This document shows, piece by piece, positions 52,245-61,235 of a stretch of 64,000 bases of DNA (position 1 is its first letter; every line of letters starts with the position of its first letter). The position numbers and the translations under genes are program-made. The notes beneath the pieces were generated by a model. The model was not told the origin of the DNA. It was given only the letters and a program-made list of their open reading frames with translations, and did no database searches. This stretch comes from Thermohalobaculum sp964475765 (GTDB taxonomy: Bacteria > Pseudomonadota > Alphaproteobacteria > Rhodobacterales > Rhodobacteraceae): NCBI GenBank assembly GCA_964475765.1, contig CAYYZH010000003.1, positions 1 through 64,000 of the forward strand, read 5' to 3'.

Positions 52245-52652
52245 TCATGGAGTTCTCTTTAAAGGCCGATGGTCTTGTTGTTCGCTTATGCGCGTGGACT
52301 GACGTGATAGGTCTGCCTGGACCCGCTCAACATTTGCATCAAACGCCAGCTCTTTGCCATACGCTTTGGCAAGCTCCTTTGATTGTGAGATAACTGCCAA
52401 GTCGTGGTTAGACGCGTCCTCTTCCGAAAGCCTTGCGCGCGCGTTCTGGGCACGGAGCCAGCGAGCACGATCGATCATTTCTGAGGACGCCTCCGCGACA
52501 TCGCCACGCGTCATCATCTGTCGAATACCAGAGGCCTTGGCCCTTGCCGCCTGAGCGGCCATTTGTGCGCCCTTGACGCGTGCCATTTCGGAGGCTTTCA
52601 CGGCGGCGAGAACACGCTGGAGCCTTTTGAGACGTTTGAGTTTGTCGTTCAT
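52245..52652 (-). CDS. FliJ-like coiled-coil protein at the end of the flagellar operon
   Basis: A 135-residue, strongly helical, charged protein with long Ala/Lys/Arg/Gln runs, predicted to be a coiled coil, no signal or membrane segment. It follows flhB after 21 bp on the same strand and is the last gene of the flagellar operon. Size, charge and place resemble FliJ, the export chaperone-like stalk of the FliI ATPase, but I cannot show homology from the sequence. ATG 52652 was preferred over 52661 because the coil begins there. Confidence 0.6.
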   Translation of the reverse strand: MNDKLKRLKRLQRVLAAVKASEMARVKGAQMAAQAARAKASGIRQMMTRGDVAEASSEMIDRARWLRAQNARARLSEEDASNHDLAVISQSKELAKAYGKELAFDANVERVQADLSRQSTRISEQQDHRPLKRTP

Positions 52653-52673
52653 AACGGGCACTCTGGATGTTGG

Positions 52674-53768
52674 TTAACCGCCAAGGCGCTCTCGCCTTGT
52701 TTTCCGCATCTTGTCAGCAAAGACGATCGCCGCCGCGACAGCCTTGTAATGCTCGGGCTGGATGAGATGGCCGACTTCGACCAAACCGTGCACGGAGCGG
52801 GCTGTCGGTGGATCTTCTTGGATCGGGACACCGGCCTGTTCGGCACGGCGGCGAATACTGTGCGCCATCTCATCAACGCCCTTCGCTACGCACTTCGGCA
52901 CGTTCTCACCGCCCCTGTCCCAACTCAGCGCAACGGCGTAGTGTGTTGGGTTCACGATCACCACATCTGCGTTTGGTACATCCAGCAGCATACGATTGTT
53001 CGCAATACTGCGCGCCCGCTCCCGGCGCGACTGACGCATATGAGGATCGCCCTCTGCCTGTTTGCTCTCGTCCTTCACTTCCTGATGCGTCATGCGCATG
53101 CGCTTGAGGTGACTGTGGCGCTGCCACATCATGTCGAGCGCGGCAACTGCCAGCGCAAGGATCAGAATGCCTTGGATCACGTTCCAGAATTGCTTCTCCA
53201 GCAATGCCGGAAACGTGCGGTGACTTATGCGCGCATACCCGCTGAGGTGATCGACCTCGGCACTGATGGCGAAGCCTAGGACCGCCACAACCGCCGTCAG
53301 CTTGATCGCGCTTTTGGCAAACTCCATCAGACCATGAGGCCCGTATTTCTGCTTGGCGTTGGAAACCGGTGATATGCGCGAGAGTTTTGGCTTGAGCTTG
53401 GACGGCGCGAGAACGATTGCGCGTTGCGAGATCAGAAGAACTAAGATCGCAGCCATGGGGAGAATGAAGAACGGCGCGATAGCTGCAAGGATACGGAGCG
53501 CGATCTGGCCGCCCATCGGGGTCATGGCAGGAGACAGAAACAGATCGACCAACTCAAATGGTCGGGCGAGGAAGACCATAAGCGTCTCACCAAGATAGAC
53601 CGCGCTCCAACTCCCAACCAGAAAAACTGCAGCGGAGAACCCAAGATATGCCAGAGCGGTCTGCGTATCTTGCGACCGCGCCATCTCTCCCTTCTTGCGC
53701 GATTTCTCAAGCTTGCCCTGGGACGCTTCGTGCGAACGTTCCTGGCCAGACTGGTTCTCCCCACTCAC
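52674..53768 (-). CDS. flhB: Flagellar export switch protein FlhB
   Basis: FlhB is a membrane part of the flagellar type III export gate and sets the hook-to-filament substrate switch. The 364-residue protein has four membrane helices (about 35-55, 90-115, 145-165, 190-210) and a cytosolic domain with the self-cleavage site Val-Asn-Pro-Thr-His-Tyr-Ala near 265-271. The N-terminal Glu-Lys-Ser-Arg-Lys-Lys-Gly-Glu is also typical. Four-base overlap with fliR. Confidence 0.95.
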   Translation of the reverse strand: MSGENQSGQERSHEASQGKLEKSRKKGEMARSQDTQTALAYLGFSAAVFLVGSWSAVYLGETLMVFLARPFELVDLFLSPAMTPMGGQIALRILAAIAPFFILPMAAILVLLISQRAIVLAPSKLKPKLSRISPVSNAKQKYGPHGLMEFAKSAIKLTAVVAVLGFAISAEVDHLSGYARISHRTFPALLEKQFWNVIQGILILALAVAALDMMWQRHSHLKRMRMTHQEVKDESKQAEGDPHMRQSRRERARSIANNRMLLDVPNADVVIVNPTHYAVALSWDRGGENVPKCVAKGVDEMAHSIRRRAEQAGVPIQEDPPTARSVHGLVEVGHLIQPEHYKAVAAAIVFADKMRKTRRERLGG

Positions 53769-54550
53769 CTGAGACCCCCAAGAGGATCAACCAGAGTTCG
53801 TTGGAGGTGGACATCCCACTCGGCGAAAATTCCAGGAATGACGAGATAGAGCACTACAATCCCGATCCACACAAGAAACGGAACGCCGACCAGCGCAACA
53901 AGCAATTGGGGCATTGCGCGGTTCAAAGCGCCCAGCGCCAGGTTGTATGCAAAGCCAATGGCCACAAAGGGAGCCGCCAATGTGACACCAAGTGCGAAGG
54001 TGCGCGAAAGCGCCGCGATTGCCCATTCGGCCAAGGACGATGTGTCGGGAAACACGCCGAATGGGAAAACTGAGTAATACTCAACCAAGGCTGTGACCAT
54101 GGCGATGTGTAAACCGGCCGAGAGCGCTATTGCGATGCCACCGAGTGAGAGGATTGTTGCAATTGTTGGCTCAGGATCGGGCGCAACGCCTGACCCAAAC
54201 ATCTGCGCGACGCTCAGATGCAACGCGGCCACCATTCCCGCAGTTTGCAACGCGAAAACCAAAAGCCTGAAAGAAAGCCCTAGAACAAGTCCAGCGACTG
54301 CTTCTGATACCAGAACCCGAGCGAGATCGACGGCGTTGTCGGGTGACAATGTCACCATTGAGCGTACCATCGGCAATAGCATCAGCGTAATCAGCAGAGC
54401 CGCCATCAACTTCAGCCGAACCGATAGTCCCCTCTCTCCAAGCCCAGGCACCAGAAAAATGACAGCGGCGACCCGGGTGAACACACCGGCAACCACGAAG
54501 GTCGTCTCGTTGGCAATCTGAAAGAGACGGGTAAGCTCCGCCTCCATCAA
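53765..54550 (-). CDS. fliR: Flagellar export gate protein FliR
   Basis: A 261-residue integral membrane protein of the FliPQR export gate with about six helices. Family marks are Phe-Thr-Arg-Val-Ala near the start, Pro-Gly-Leu-Gly, and Ala-Pro-Phe-Val-Ala-Ile-Gly-Phe-Ala-Tyr-Asn-Leu-Ala-Leu-Gly-Ala-Leu-Asn-Arg-Ala-Met-Pro-Gln in the second half. Its start overlaps the flhA stop and its stop the flhB start, each by four bases. Confidence 0.94.
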   Translation of the reverse strand: MMEAELTRLFQIANETTFVVAGVFTRVAAVIFLVPGLGERGLSVRLKLMAALLITLMLLPMVRSMVTLSPDNAVDLARVLVSEAVAGLVLGLSFRLLVFALQTAGMVAALHLSVAQMFGSGVAPDPEPTIATILSLGGIAIALSAGLHIAMVTALVEYYSVFPFGVFPDTSSLAEWAIAALSRTFALGVTLAAPFVAIGFAYNLALGALNRAMPQLLVALVGVPFLVWIGIVVLYLVIPGIFAEWDVHLQRTLVDPLGGLR

Positions 54551-56631
54551 GCAGTGCCGACGAGGGAGAGGCGCGTCTTCGTTCCGATTTCATCAAAGGA
54601 TAGAACTGGGTTCTCGATGCCTTTCGCCTCGAGCACCTGTCGCAGAAACCGACGGCGTCTTGCAGAGGTTGCTATCACAGGAGAGGCCTTTTGTGCCTCC
54701 GCACGCGCCAACATTCCCTTGACCGAGTTTGCCAAACGACTGAATTCTTCGGGCGGAAGCGCAATGTCGGGCCGCCCGCCGTCATCCTGCTCGTGCTCCA
54801 GGAATTTAACCTCCCATTCAGGCGCGAGTTGGATCAAGGGAAGATTGCCCTCCCCATCGCAGAGCCGTGAGATAATGTGGAACGCGATGCGACGCCGAAC
54901 ATGCTCTGCCGCTTCCTCATTCGACGCGCCCACGCCCCTTGCTTCTGCCAAGGCTTCGAGAATCAGGGGCAGGTTGCGAACGGAGACACGCTCTTCCAGC
55001 AGCATGCGCAAAACGTTCTGCAAGACATCGACCGGGATCTTGTCCGGCACAAACTCATCCAGCAACTTGCGGTTCGCATCATTACGTTGGCCGTCTGATG
55101 TCGCGACAAACTCATCGAGCAAACGCCGCATGGCCCGTCGCGTCAGAAGCCGCCCGAAGTTGGCCTGGATCATCTCTAGGAGATGGGTCGCCACAACCTC
55201 ACCAGGCGATACGACGGGCATGCCCTCGGCCGACGCAGTTTCATGCTCCGCCTCGGCAACCCAACGGGCAGGAGCGCCATAAACGGGCTCGGCGACGTCT
55301 TCGCCCTCGATAGGCCAGTCCACGTCTTCGTTGATCAAAACCAGCACTTTTCCAGGCCGCACTGCGGACGATGCGACCTCGACACCCTGAATGTGAATGG
55401 CATAGTTGTCGGAGGGCAGCATCGGGTCATCCGTCAACCTGACTTCAGGGATAACGAAGCCATATTCGGTGGCGATGTGACGACGCATGTTAACAATGCG
55501 GGTCTCTAGCCCGGCGCCTGGCTCCATCACCGCTGAGACGATATTGGGCGCGAACCTGACATGGATCTCATCGACATCCAGGAGATCTCCCAACAGTTTG
55601 CGCGGAGCAGGCGAGGCCTCAGCCTCTTCAGCTTCGCCATCCAGGGCCGTCTCCCGTTTGTCCTCCAATCGTCCAGCAAGCACCGCAGCGATCGCCAGTA
55701 CGGATGCACCAAGAATGAAAGGGACAAAAGGTAGCCCGGGCACAAACGCGAACACCGCCATAAGCCCGGCGACTGTTCCGAGCGCGCCGGGATACCCGCC
55801 CAACTGGTCGATCATCGCGCGATCCGCACTGCCATGCTGACCACCTTTAGACAGCAACAGGGCAGCGGCAATCGAGGTGATGACGGACGGGATCTGGCTG
55901 ACCAACCCGTCGCCGACGGTCAGAATCGAGTACGTTTCGATCGCCTGACCAAAGCTAAGGCCATGCGCCGCCATTCCCATGGCAAGTCCCATGACCAGGT
56001 TAAGCGCCGTGATCAGGAGACCGGCGATCGCATCGCCCTTAACAAACTTTGAGGCCCCATCAAGAGATCCAAAAAACGTAGTCTCTTCCTGTTCGATCCG
56101 GCGACGTTCCTTGGCTTCTTCATGGGTGATCGCGCCTGCGGCGAGGTCACTGTCAATGGCAAGCTGTTTGCCAGGCATTCCGTCGAGGGCAAACCGCGCA
56201 CCCACCTCGGCCATCCGACCTGCGCCCTGCGTAATGACGATGAAGTTGACGATCAGGAGGACACCGAACACCACGAGGCCGAGGAAGATGTTTCCGCCCA
56301 TAATGAACATAGCGAAGCCTTCGATGACCCCGCCGGCCGCGGAGGGCCCGGTGTGCCCTTCTCCGATAATGAGTTTGGTCGAAGAAACGTTCAGCGACAA
56401 CCGGAGCATCAGTGCTCCCAGCAAGATCGTCGGGAATGCCGAGAAATCCAGCGGACGTTCGATGAACAGCGTAACCGTGAAGATCAAGATCGCCAGAGCG
56501 AACGACACGCTCAGGCCAATGTCTAGCATCCATGCCGGCATCGGCAGAACCATCATGACGATGATCGTCATGAGGGCGAGCGCTAGCAGCACCGTCGGTT
56601 TGTAAAGTGTAGCGACCGACAGCTTCTCCAT
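54547..56631 (-). CDS. flhA: Flagellar export gate protein FlhA
   Basis: A 694-residue FlhA, the proton-driven core of flagellar protein export. About eight N-terminal helices (to ~330) include the FHIPEP region Gly-Arg-Met-Ala-Glu-Val-Gly-Ala-Arg-Phe and Asp-Gly-Met-Pro-Gly-Lys-Gln. A cytosolic ring-forming domain fills 350-694. ATG 56631 is the family start and overlaps the stop of the transglycosylase gene; the open frame further up is not part of the family. Confidence 0.95.
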   Translation of the reverse strand: MEKLSVATLYKPTVLLALALMTIIVMMVLPMPAWMLDIGLSVSFALAILIFTVTLFIERPLDFSAFPTILLGALMLRLSLNVSSTKLIIGEGHTGPSAAGGVIEGFAMFIMGGNIFLGLVVFGVLLIVNFIVITQGAGRMAEVGARFALDGMPGKQLAIDSDLAAGAITHEEAKERRRIEQEETTFFGSLDGASKFVKGDAIAGLLITALNLVMGLAMGMAAHGLSFGQAIETYSILTVGDGLVSQIPSVITSIAAALLLSKGGQHGSADRAMIDQLGGYPGALGTVAGLMAVFAFVPGLPFVPFILGASVLAIAAVLAGRLEDKRETALDGEAEEAEASPAPRKLLGDLLDVDEIHVRFAPNIVSAVMEPGAGLETRIVNMRRHIATEYGFVIPEVRLTDDPMLPSDNYAIHIQGVEVASSAVRPGKVLVLINEDVDWPIEGEDVAEPVYGAPARWVAEAEHETASAEGMPVVSPGEVVATHLLEMIQANFGRLLTRRAMRRLLDEFVATSDGQRNDANRKLLDEFVPDKIPVDVLQNVLRMLLEERVSVRNLPLILEALAEARGVGASNEEAAEHVRRRIAFHIISRLCDGEGNLPLIQLAPEWEVKFLEHEQDDGGRPDIALPPEEFSRLANSVKGMLARAEAQKASPVIATSARRRRFLRQVLEAKGIENPVLSFDEIGTKTRLSLVGTA

Positions 56632-57377
56632 CAGCCGTCCACCTGCTGCTTTGATCGAACGATTAACCCTCCGGTTGCCCGCCGCAAAGCACCGAGCCCA
56701 ATTGCGCCGGCCGTACTTCCGGATTGTGTCGGCGTCCGAACCGAGACCAACGACCGCAAAGGCCACTCGGCTTTGACACGTGCGACTTGCATCACCTTCT
56801 GAGAGCGCGTGGCTCCTTCCGAAGGGTGAGTTTCTTCGGCACGCCCATCCATTCCAGCAACCGCCTTCGCCACGAGGGCCCTGTAACGGTTAGAGTGTTT
56901 GGGCGTTCGTGAGTGATATAGTCCGGCCGCCTTAATCCAATCGCCGGTCTCACCGTGCAAGTCCTTCAGAAAACGAGCGGCATAATCGCCTGAAGGTCCC
57001 GGTTCGAACATGTGATCGATCGACGCGAAATGCTCTCCATGCCAGCGAAAATTTAGTTGGAAACAACCCACATCGAACGAAGTCTCACCGCCTGCAAGCG
57101 CCCGTTGCGCGTGGAGCAACGCACCGGCCCGAGAGTCGAACCACCGCCCCTTGCCAGCAACGTTCACGGTCCACGGCCAAGGACCGGATGTGCCCTCTCT
57201 ACGCGTCCTGGTTTCGACAAGAGTGATGGCCTGCATCACCTTTCGCGGGATGCCGTGACGGTCCGCGGCGACCGCCGCAGCCTGACGACAGATTGCCATT
57301 GTCTCGCTGGTGGATGCTTGCACCGTAGCAGGCCACGACAGAACAAACGCGATGAGGGTAAGATGAGTGACACGCAC
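56631..57377 (-). CDS. Lytic transglycosylase, flagellar
   Basis: A 248-residue exported muramidase-like protein. Signal peptide about 1-22, SLT catalytic Glu in Ile-Thr-Leu-Val-Glu-Thr near residue 46-51, then Ser-Gly-Pro-Trp-Pro-Trp-Thr-Val-Asn and Asp-Val-Gly-Cys-Phe-Gln-Leu-Asn. It would open peptidoglycan for the rod. GTG 57377 is chosen for a perfect AGGAGGG six bases upstream and because the signal peptide starts there. It lies between fliQ and flhA, replacing the usual flgJ location. Confidence 0.88.
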   Translation of the reverse strand: MRVTHLTLIAFVLSWPATVQASTSETMAICRQAAAVAADRHGIPRKVMQAITLVETRTRREGTSGPWPWTVNVAGKGRWFDSRAGALLHAQRALAGGETSFDVGCFQLNFRWHGEHFASIDHMFEPGPSGDYAARFLKDLHGETGDWIKAAGLYHSRTPKHSNRYRALVAKAVAGMDGRAEETHPSEGATRSQKVMQVARVKAEWPLRSLVSVRTPTQSGSTAGAIGLGALRRATGGLIVRSKQQVDG

Positions 57378-57379
57378 GT

Positions 57380-57646
57380 CTACCCTCCTGAGATGATGGG
57401 AATTATGCGATCCTGATAGAGCGTGACCAGCCCCTGGCTCATCCACGGCATGGCCACCCAAAACACAGCCGCAATGGCTAGCAGTTTGGGCACGAATGTC
57501 AGTGTCAATTCCTGGATCGACGTCAGCGCTTGCAGCAACCCGATCACCAATCCCACGGCCAAGGCCACCATCAACACCGGTGTCGCGACCAGAACTGCCG
57601 TCCAGACCGCTTCACGCATGATCGAGATGATTGCCGCTTCAGACAT
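57380..57646 (-). CDS. fliQ: Flagellar export gate protein FliQ
   Basis: An 88-residue protein with two membrane helices (about 15-40 and 52-75), normal for FliQ. Motifs: Arg-Glu-Ala-Val-Trp-Thr, Gly-Leu-Leu-Gln-Ala-Leu-Thr-Ser-Ile-Gln-Glu-Leu-Thr-Leu-Thr-Phe-Val-Pro-Lys. Two bases separate its stop from the GTG of the transglycosylase. Confidence 0.94.
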   Translation of the reverse strand: MSEAAIISIMREAVWTAVLVATPVLMVALAVGLVIGLLQALTSIQELTLTFVPKLLAIAAVFWVAMPWMSQGLVTLYQDRIIPIISGG

Positions 57647-57676
57647 TCGGAACGCCGCCGGACTGCGCGACCAAGC

Positions 57677-57973
57677 TCAGACCGGCATCCTCAGCACTTC
57701 CTGATAGGCCTCAACGACCTTGTCGCGAACCGCAACAGCAGTCTCCAGTGCCATTTCCGTTGCTGTCAGAGCCTCTACCAGGCTTTGTACGTCACTGCGC
57801 CCGCTCATAGCCTCGGAGGTCGCCTGCTCTCCCCTTTCGACGGTGTCGCGCAGCTCCGTCAGAGCGTTGCGCAAGGCATCGGCAAAACTTGCCGAGTCCT
57901 GCTCGGAAGGCATCTGCTGGAGTGACTTGGTGGTGCCATATAGTTTTGACGCGGTCACGCTTTCGATGTTCAT
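57677..57973 (-). CDS. fliE: Flagellar hook-basal body protein FliE
   Basis: A 98-residue helical protein joining the MS ring to the rod. The C-terminal half Val-Glu-Ala-Leu-Thr-Ala-Thr-Glu-Met-Ala-Leu-Glu-Thr-Ala-Val-Ala-Val-Arg-Asp-Lys-Val is the FliE signature. Sits in the order flgB-flgC-fliE-fliQ. Confidence 0.92.
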   Translation of the reverse strand: MNIESVTASKLYGTTKSLQQMPSEQDSASFADALRNALTELRDTVERGEQATSEAMSGRSDVQSLVEALTATEMALETAVAVRDKVVEAYQEVLRMPV

Positions 57974-57993
57974 CGGGCTTCTCCCTGTTTCAC

Positions 57994-58386
57994 TTAGCGA
58001 CGCAGAAGGTCCAGCGTACTGCTGCTCATGCGTCGGGCCTGATCAAAGATGGAAAGATTGGCTTGATAGGACCGCTGAGCCTCGCGGGCGTCGGCGATCT
58101 CGATCAACGGATTCACGTTCGATAGCGACACGACGCCCCGCTCGTTAGCTAGCGGGTGGCCGGGATCGAAAGTCTGACGGGCATCGGATTGGTCGAGACG
58201 CACACGATCCACCGTCACGCGCGACACACCGGCAGCGCGATCAAGCTCGTTCGCAAAGCTCACGGTCTTGCGCTGGAAGCCAGACGTATCGGCGTTCGCG
58301 ATGTTCTCGCCAACGATGCGCAGCCGGAACCCTTGTGCGGTCATGCCCGCCGAGGCGATCTGCATGGTCTTCTTGATATCAAACAT
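57994..58386 (-). CDS. flgC: Flagellar proximal rod protein FlgC
   Basis: A 130-residue rod protein. The N-terminal Ser-Ala-Gly-Met-Thr-Ala-Gln-Gly, Ile-Ala-Asn-Ala-Asp-Thr, and the C-terminal Glu-Ala-Gln-Arg-Ser-Tyr-Gln-Ala-Asn are the flagellar rod/hook family marks, with FlgC length. It starts 14 bases after flgB. Confidence 0.94.
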   Translation of the reverse strand: MFDIKKTMQIASAGMTAQGFRLRIVGENIANADTSGFQRKTVSFANELDRAAGVSRVTVDRVRLDQSDARQTFDPGHPLANERGVVSLSNVNPLIEIADAREAQRSYQANLSIFDQARRMSSSTLDLLRR

Positions 58387-58400
58387 CTCTTGTCCCTCTG

Positions 58401-58790
58401 CTATCCACGCCCAAGACTGAGCCGGACGATGTCGCGAACCTTTGAATAGATGGCGGTCGCGCGGGAATGCTGCCCTTGGGCTTCAACGGCACGGAGCATT
58501 TCCGTCTCGATCGAGACCGAGTTGCCGTTGGCCGACGCTTCGATTGCGGGGTCTTTGAATTGATCGGGGCGAAACGCGGCATTCTGAACTGCCTGGGCGC
58601 CAAGATGGCCGGCCCGTGTGGCCCGAGGCGTAAACGCTTCGTTTACGTAACTCGAGAATTCTTGGACATCGCGGGCGCGATACCCCGGCGTGTCCGCATT
58701 CGCGACGTTCTCGGCAATCACCCGATGTCGCACAGCTGCGTGACGTGCCATAGCAGAGGCCACCTTGATGACGTTGAGTTCTTCAAACAT
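58401..58790 (-). CDS. flgB: Flagellar proximal rod protein FlgB
   Basis: A 129-residue rod protein with Arg-His-Arg-Val-Ile-Ala-Glu-Asn-Val-Ala-Asn-Ala-Asp-Thr-Pro-Gly-Tyr near the N-terminus. First gene of the leftward flagellar operon. ATG 58790 fits the family; the frame open upstream runs antisense through fliI. An inverted repeat with a TTAAC core lies 41-63 bp upstream, between it and fliI. Confidence 0.93.
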   Translation of the reverse strand: MFEELNVIKVASAMARHAAVRHRVIAENVANADTPGYRARDVQEFSSYVNEAFTPRATRAGHLGAQAVQNAAFRPDQFKDPAIEASANGNSVSIETEMLRAVEAQGQHSRATAIYSKVRDIVRLSLGRG

Positions 58791-58830
58791 ATGCGATGAT
58801 TCTCTCGCTGGTGTCAGGCAGCGTTCTATC

Positions 58831-58853
58831 CACGAAGCCCTTAACGCTTCGTG
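58831..58853. promoter_or_regulatory. Inverted repeat with TTAAC in the flgB/fliI divergent promoter
   Basis: CACGAAGC and GCTTCGTG are perfect eight-base arms around CCTTAAC. The loop contains TTAAC, the half-site recognised by CtrA, the usual flagellar regulator in alphaproteobacteria. Its place, centred between two divergent flagellar starts, supports an operator role; the second CtrA half-site is not evident. Confidence 0.5.
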
Positions 58854-58880
58854 TCTAGGAAACCCAAGCAGCCAGAAATC

Positions 58881-60239
58881 ATGAGTATCACCGAAATACT
58901 CCCTGCCCTTCCCACCTCCGCGAAGGTCTGGGGCACGCTTGCACAAAGCGACGGGCTGGCCGTTGAAATCAGCGGGCTTACAGGCCTTGCGGGTTTGGGC
59001 GATCACGTTCGGATTGGCGACCGCAGCAAAGGCGCACGCGGAGAGATCGTCCGCATCGGGAAAACCCAAGTCACAGCCATCCTGACTGAGCCCTCACCCG
59101 GAATTGTTGCGGGACAGCGCGTCTGGTTGATCTCCGATCCAGCGCCAATCCCCTCTGACGACTGGCTTGGCCATGTAATCGACGCAGATGGGCGAAGCCT
59201 CGAGGGGTACCGCTTCCCGGCTCTTTCGACAGAAAGCCTGCCCCGATCGGAGAACCGCGCATCAGGTATGCGTCGAGCATTTGGGCCGCGTTTGGTAACG
59301 GGACTCGCTGCCTTCGACACAATGCTCCCGCTTTGCCGCGGTCAACGCCTGGGTGTTTTTGCGGGGTCGGGTGTGGGCAAGTCTCACCTAATGGGAAATC
59401 TTGCCGCAGGCGTGCAGGCCGATATCGCAGTTGTTGGATTGATTGGAGAACGTAACCGAGAAGTTAGCGACTTTGTCCACAACCTACGCGGTGCTGGGCG
59501 CATGGACAGAACGATTGTGATTGCCGCGACCTCAGACCAATCGGCGTTGATAAAGCGCCGGGCTTCGGAGCTGGTCCTGCGCACGGCAGAGCATTTTCGT
59601 GATCTCGGACGGCACGTTCTCTGTCTCTTCGATTCTGTCACTCGATTTGCCGAGGCGCACCGTGAGATCGCGCTATCCGCTGGCGAAGCGCCTGCCCTTC
59701 GGGCTTTCCCACCCTCAACTGCGGCGGCGATCGCGGCGCTCTGCGAACGTGCTGGCCCAGGGTCCGAGGGTGATGCAGGCGGAGACATCACAGCGGTGTT
59801 CAGCGTTCTTGTCGCCGGATCGGACATGGACGAGCCAGTGTCAGACATGGTCCGCGCGGTCCTCGATGGCCATGTCATCCTCGATCGATCTATCGCCGAG
59901 CGTGGCCGCTTTCCGGCGATCGACATTCGCCGCTCGGTATCCAGATCTGCTCCGGAGGCATGGACATCCGAGGAAGAGGCCCTCGCGGTGAAGGCGCGTA
60001 AACTGATCGCAGCATATGAAGAGGCCGCCCCGATGATCCAGGCCGGCCTCTACACCCCTGGGGCCGATCCCTTACTGGACGAGGCTGTACAACTTTGGCC
60101 TGATCTCGATCCGTTCATCGGTGCTGTGAGTGCGACCCCAGAAGAAGATGGGCATGTTACGCGGCTTGGGGAAATCCTTGGCATGACACCTACACCGTCA
60201 ATCCTACCGGAAGCGGACAATCAGGAGCCAGCGGACTGA
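58881..60239 (+). CDS. fliI: Flagellum-specific ATPase FliI
   Basis: A 452-residue ATPase that energises early steps of flagellar export. An F1-like fold with Walker A Gly-Ser-Gly-Val-Gly-Lys-Ser near 163-169, Ile-Gly-Glu-Arg-Asn-Arg-Glu-Val, and Walker B Leu-Cys-Leu-Phe-Asp-Ser-Val-Thr. ATG 58881 is preferred; a GTG at 58851 adds ten residues but lies in the inverted repeat. Divergent from flgB and overlapping the convergent LysR gene at its end by 19 bases. Confidence 0.93.
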   Translation: MSITEILPALPTSAKVWGTLAQSDGLAVEISGLTGLAGLGDHVRIGDRSKGARGEIVRIGKTQVTAILTEPSPGIVAGQRVWLISDPAPIPSDDWLGHVIDADGRSLEGYRFPALSTESLPRSENRASGMRRAFGPRLVTGLAAFDTMLPLCRGQRLGVFAGSGVGKSHLMGNLAAGVQADIAVVGLIGERNREVSDFVHNLRGAGRMDRTIVIAATSDQSALIKRRASELVLRTAEHFRDLGRHVLCLFDSVTRFAEAHREIALSAGEAPALRAFPPSTAAAIAALCERAGPGSEGDAGGDITAVFSVLVAGSDMDEPVSDMVRAVLDGHVILDRSIAERGRFPAIDIRRSVSRSAPEAWTSEEEALAVKARKLIAAYEEAAPMIQAGLYTPGADPLLDEAVQLWPDLDPFIGAVSATPEEDGHVTRLGEILGMTPTPSILPEADNQEPAD

Positions 60240-61126
60240 TTGCCTATCAACAAATCGCCGTGCTCTGCGACCGCCTCACCGAGCGTCGATAAGAATGCAC
60301 GTATGCGAGAAGAACGAAGCATATCCTCATGCGAAAGCACCCAGATACCAGTCGTCAGTAATTCATCGAATTCGTCTGCGCGCTCAATGCCCGGCATTGC
60401 GTCGCCCAAACAGCAGGGAAGCATCGCAAGACCCATTCCCTCGGCAACGGCATCCGCCATCGCCGAGAACGAGTTCAGCCGCATTGCAACGGCAGCCTCC
60501 GGCACAGATTGCGACAGCCATCTACCAACCGGGGATCTGGCGAGTGTCGCGCCGGGGCCCAACCAAGTATAGCCTGCGGGCTCTGAGCGTTGGATCTTTG
60601 CGAAGTAATCGGAAGCCCCATAGACCCTGAAACCCAGATCGGCCACGCGCTCACCAGCCAAGTTCTCCGGCAAACCCGCAGCGGGGCGCACAGTGATGTC
60701 AGCATCTAGGCGACTGAGATCGAGAACGTTGTTCGTTACTGACAAGGTGACGACGACGTCGGGATAAATGGCCCGAAACTTGGACAGGACCGATGGCATC
60801 AAGGCGCGGCTGAGGCTGTCCGTTGTGGTGATCGTAAGGGACCCACGAAAACCACCGGTCTGACCTGCAAGCATACGTTCGAGCCTTTCGGCATCAGAAC
60901 TCATCTTGCGAACTTCGCTGAGCACATAGGCGTACTCAGGCGCCAGCCGGTAGCCGTTCGGACGACGCTCGAACAACGTCAGGTCGTGACGATCTTCGAA
61001 ACCCCTTATACGCCGAAGTACGGTCGCATGGTTCACACCAAGTTTGCGCGCGGCGGATGCGAGCGAGCCCTCTTCCGCCACAGCCAAAACATACTGCAAG
61101 TCCGACCAGTCAAAGCTGTGCATCAA
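60221..61126 (-). CDS. LysR family transcriptional regulator
   Basis: A 301-residue LysR-type regulator. Winged HTH at about 5-64 (Val-Leu-Ala-Val-Ala-Glu-Glu-Gly-Ser-Leu-Ala-Ser-Ala-Ala-Arg-Lys-Leu), effector domain from about 92 (Gly-Ser-Leu-Thr-Ile-Thr-Thr). Divergent from the cytochrome c' gene with 109 bp between starts, which makes that gene the natural target. The ligand is unknown. Confidence 0.9.
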   Translation of the reverse strand: MMHSFDWSDLQYVLAVAEEGSLASAARKLGVNHATVLRRIRGFEDRHDLTLFERRPNGYRLAPEYAYVLSEVRKMSSDAERLERMLAGQTGGFRGSLTITTTDSLSRALMPSVLSKFRAIYPDVVVTLSVTNNVLDLSRLDADITVRPAAGLPENLAGERVADLGFRVYGASDYFAKIQRSEPAGYTWLGPGATLARSPVGRWLSQSVPEAAVAMRLNSFSAMADAVAEGMGLAMLPCCLGDAMPGIERADEFDELLTTGIWVLSHEDMLRSSRIRAFLSTLGEAVAEHGDLLIGNQSAGS

Positions 61127-61235
61127 CGCACAGCTTACGTTGAATTATTGCCGAATGGATAGTTTATTTGCACATGCTATCTTCTCCTGAGACGTGAGTT
61201 CACCAACCAAGCAAACAACCTCGGGAGAGAGTTCA

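Noticed and set aside
52245..52652. Naming this gene fliJ
   Set aside because: Position and coiled-coil character fit, but no specific homology can be seen, so no symbol was given.
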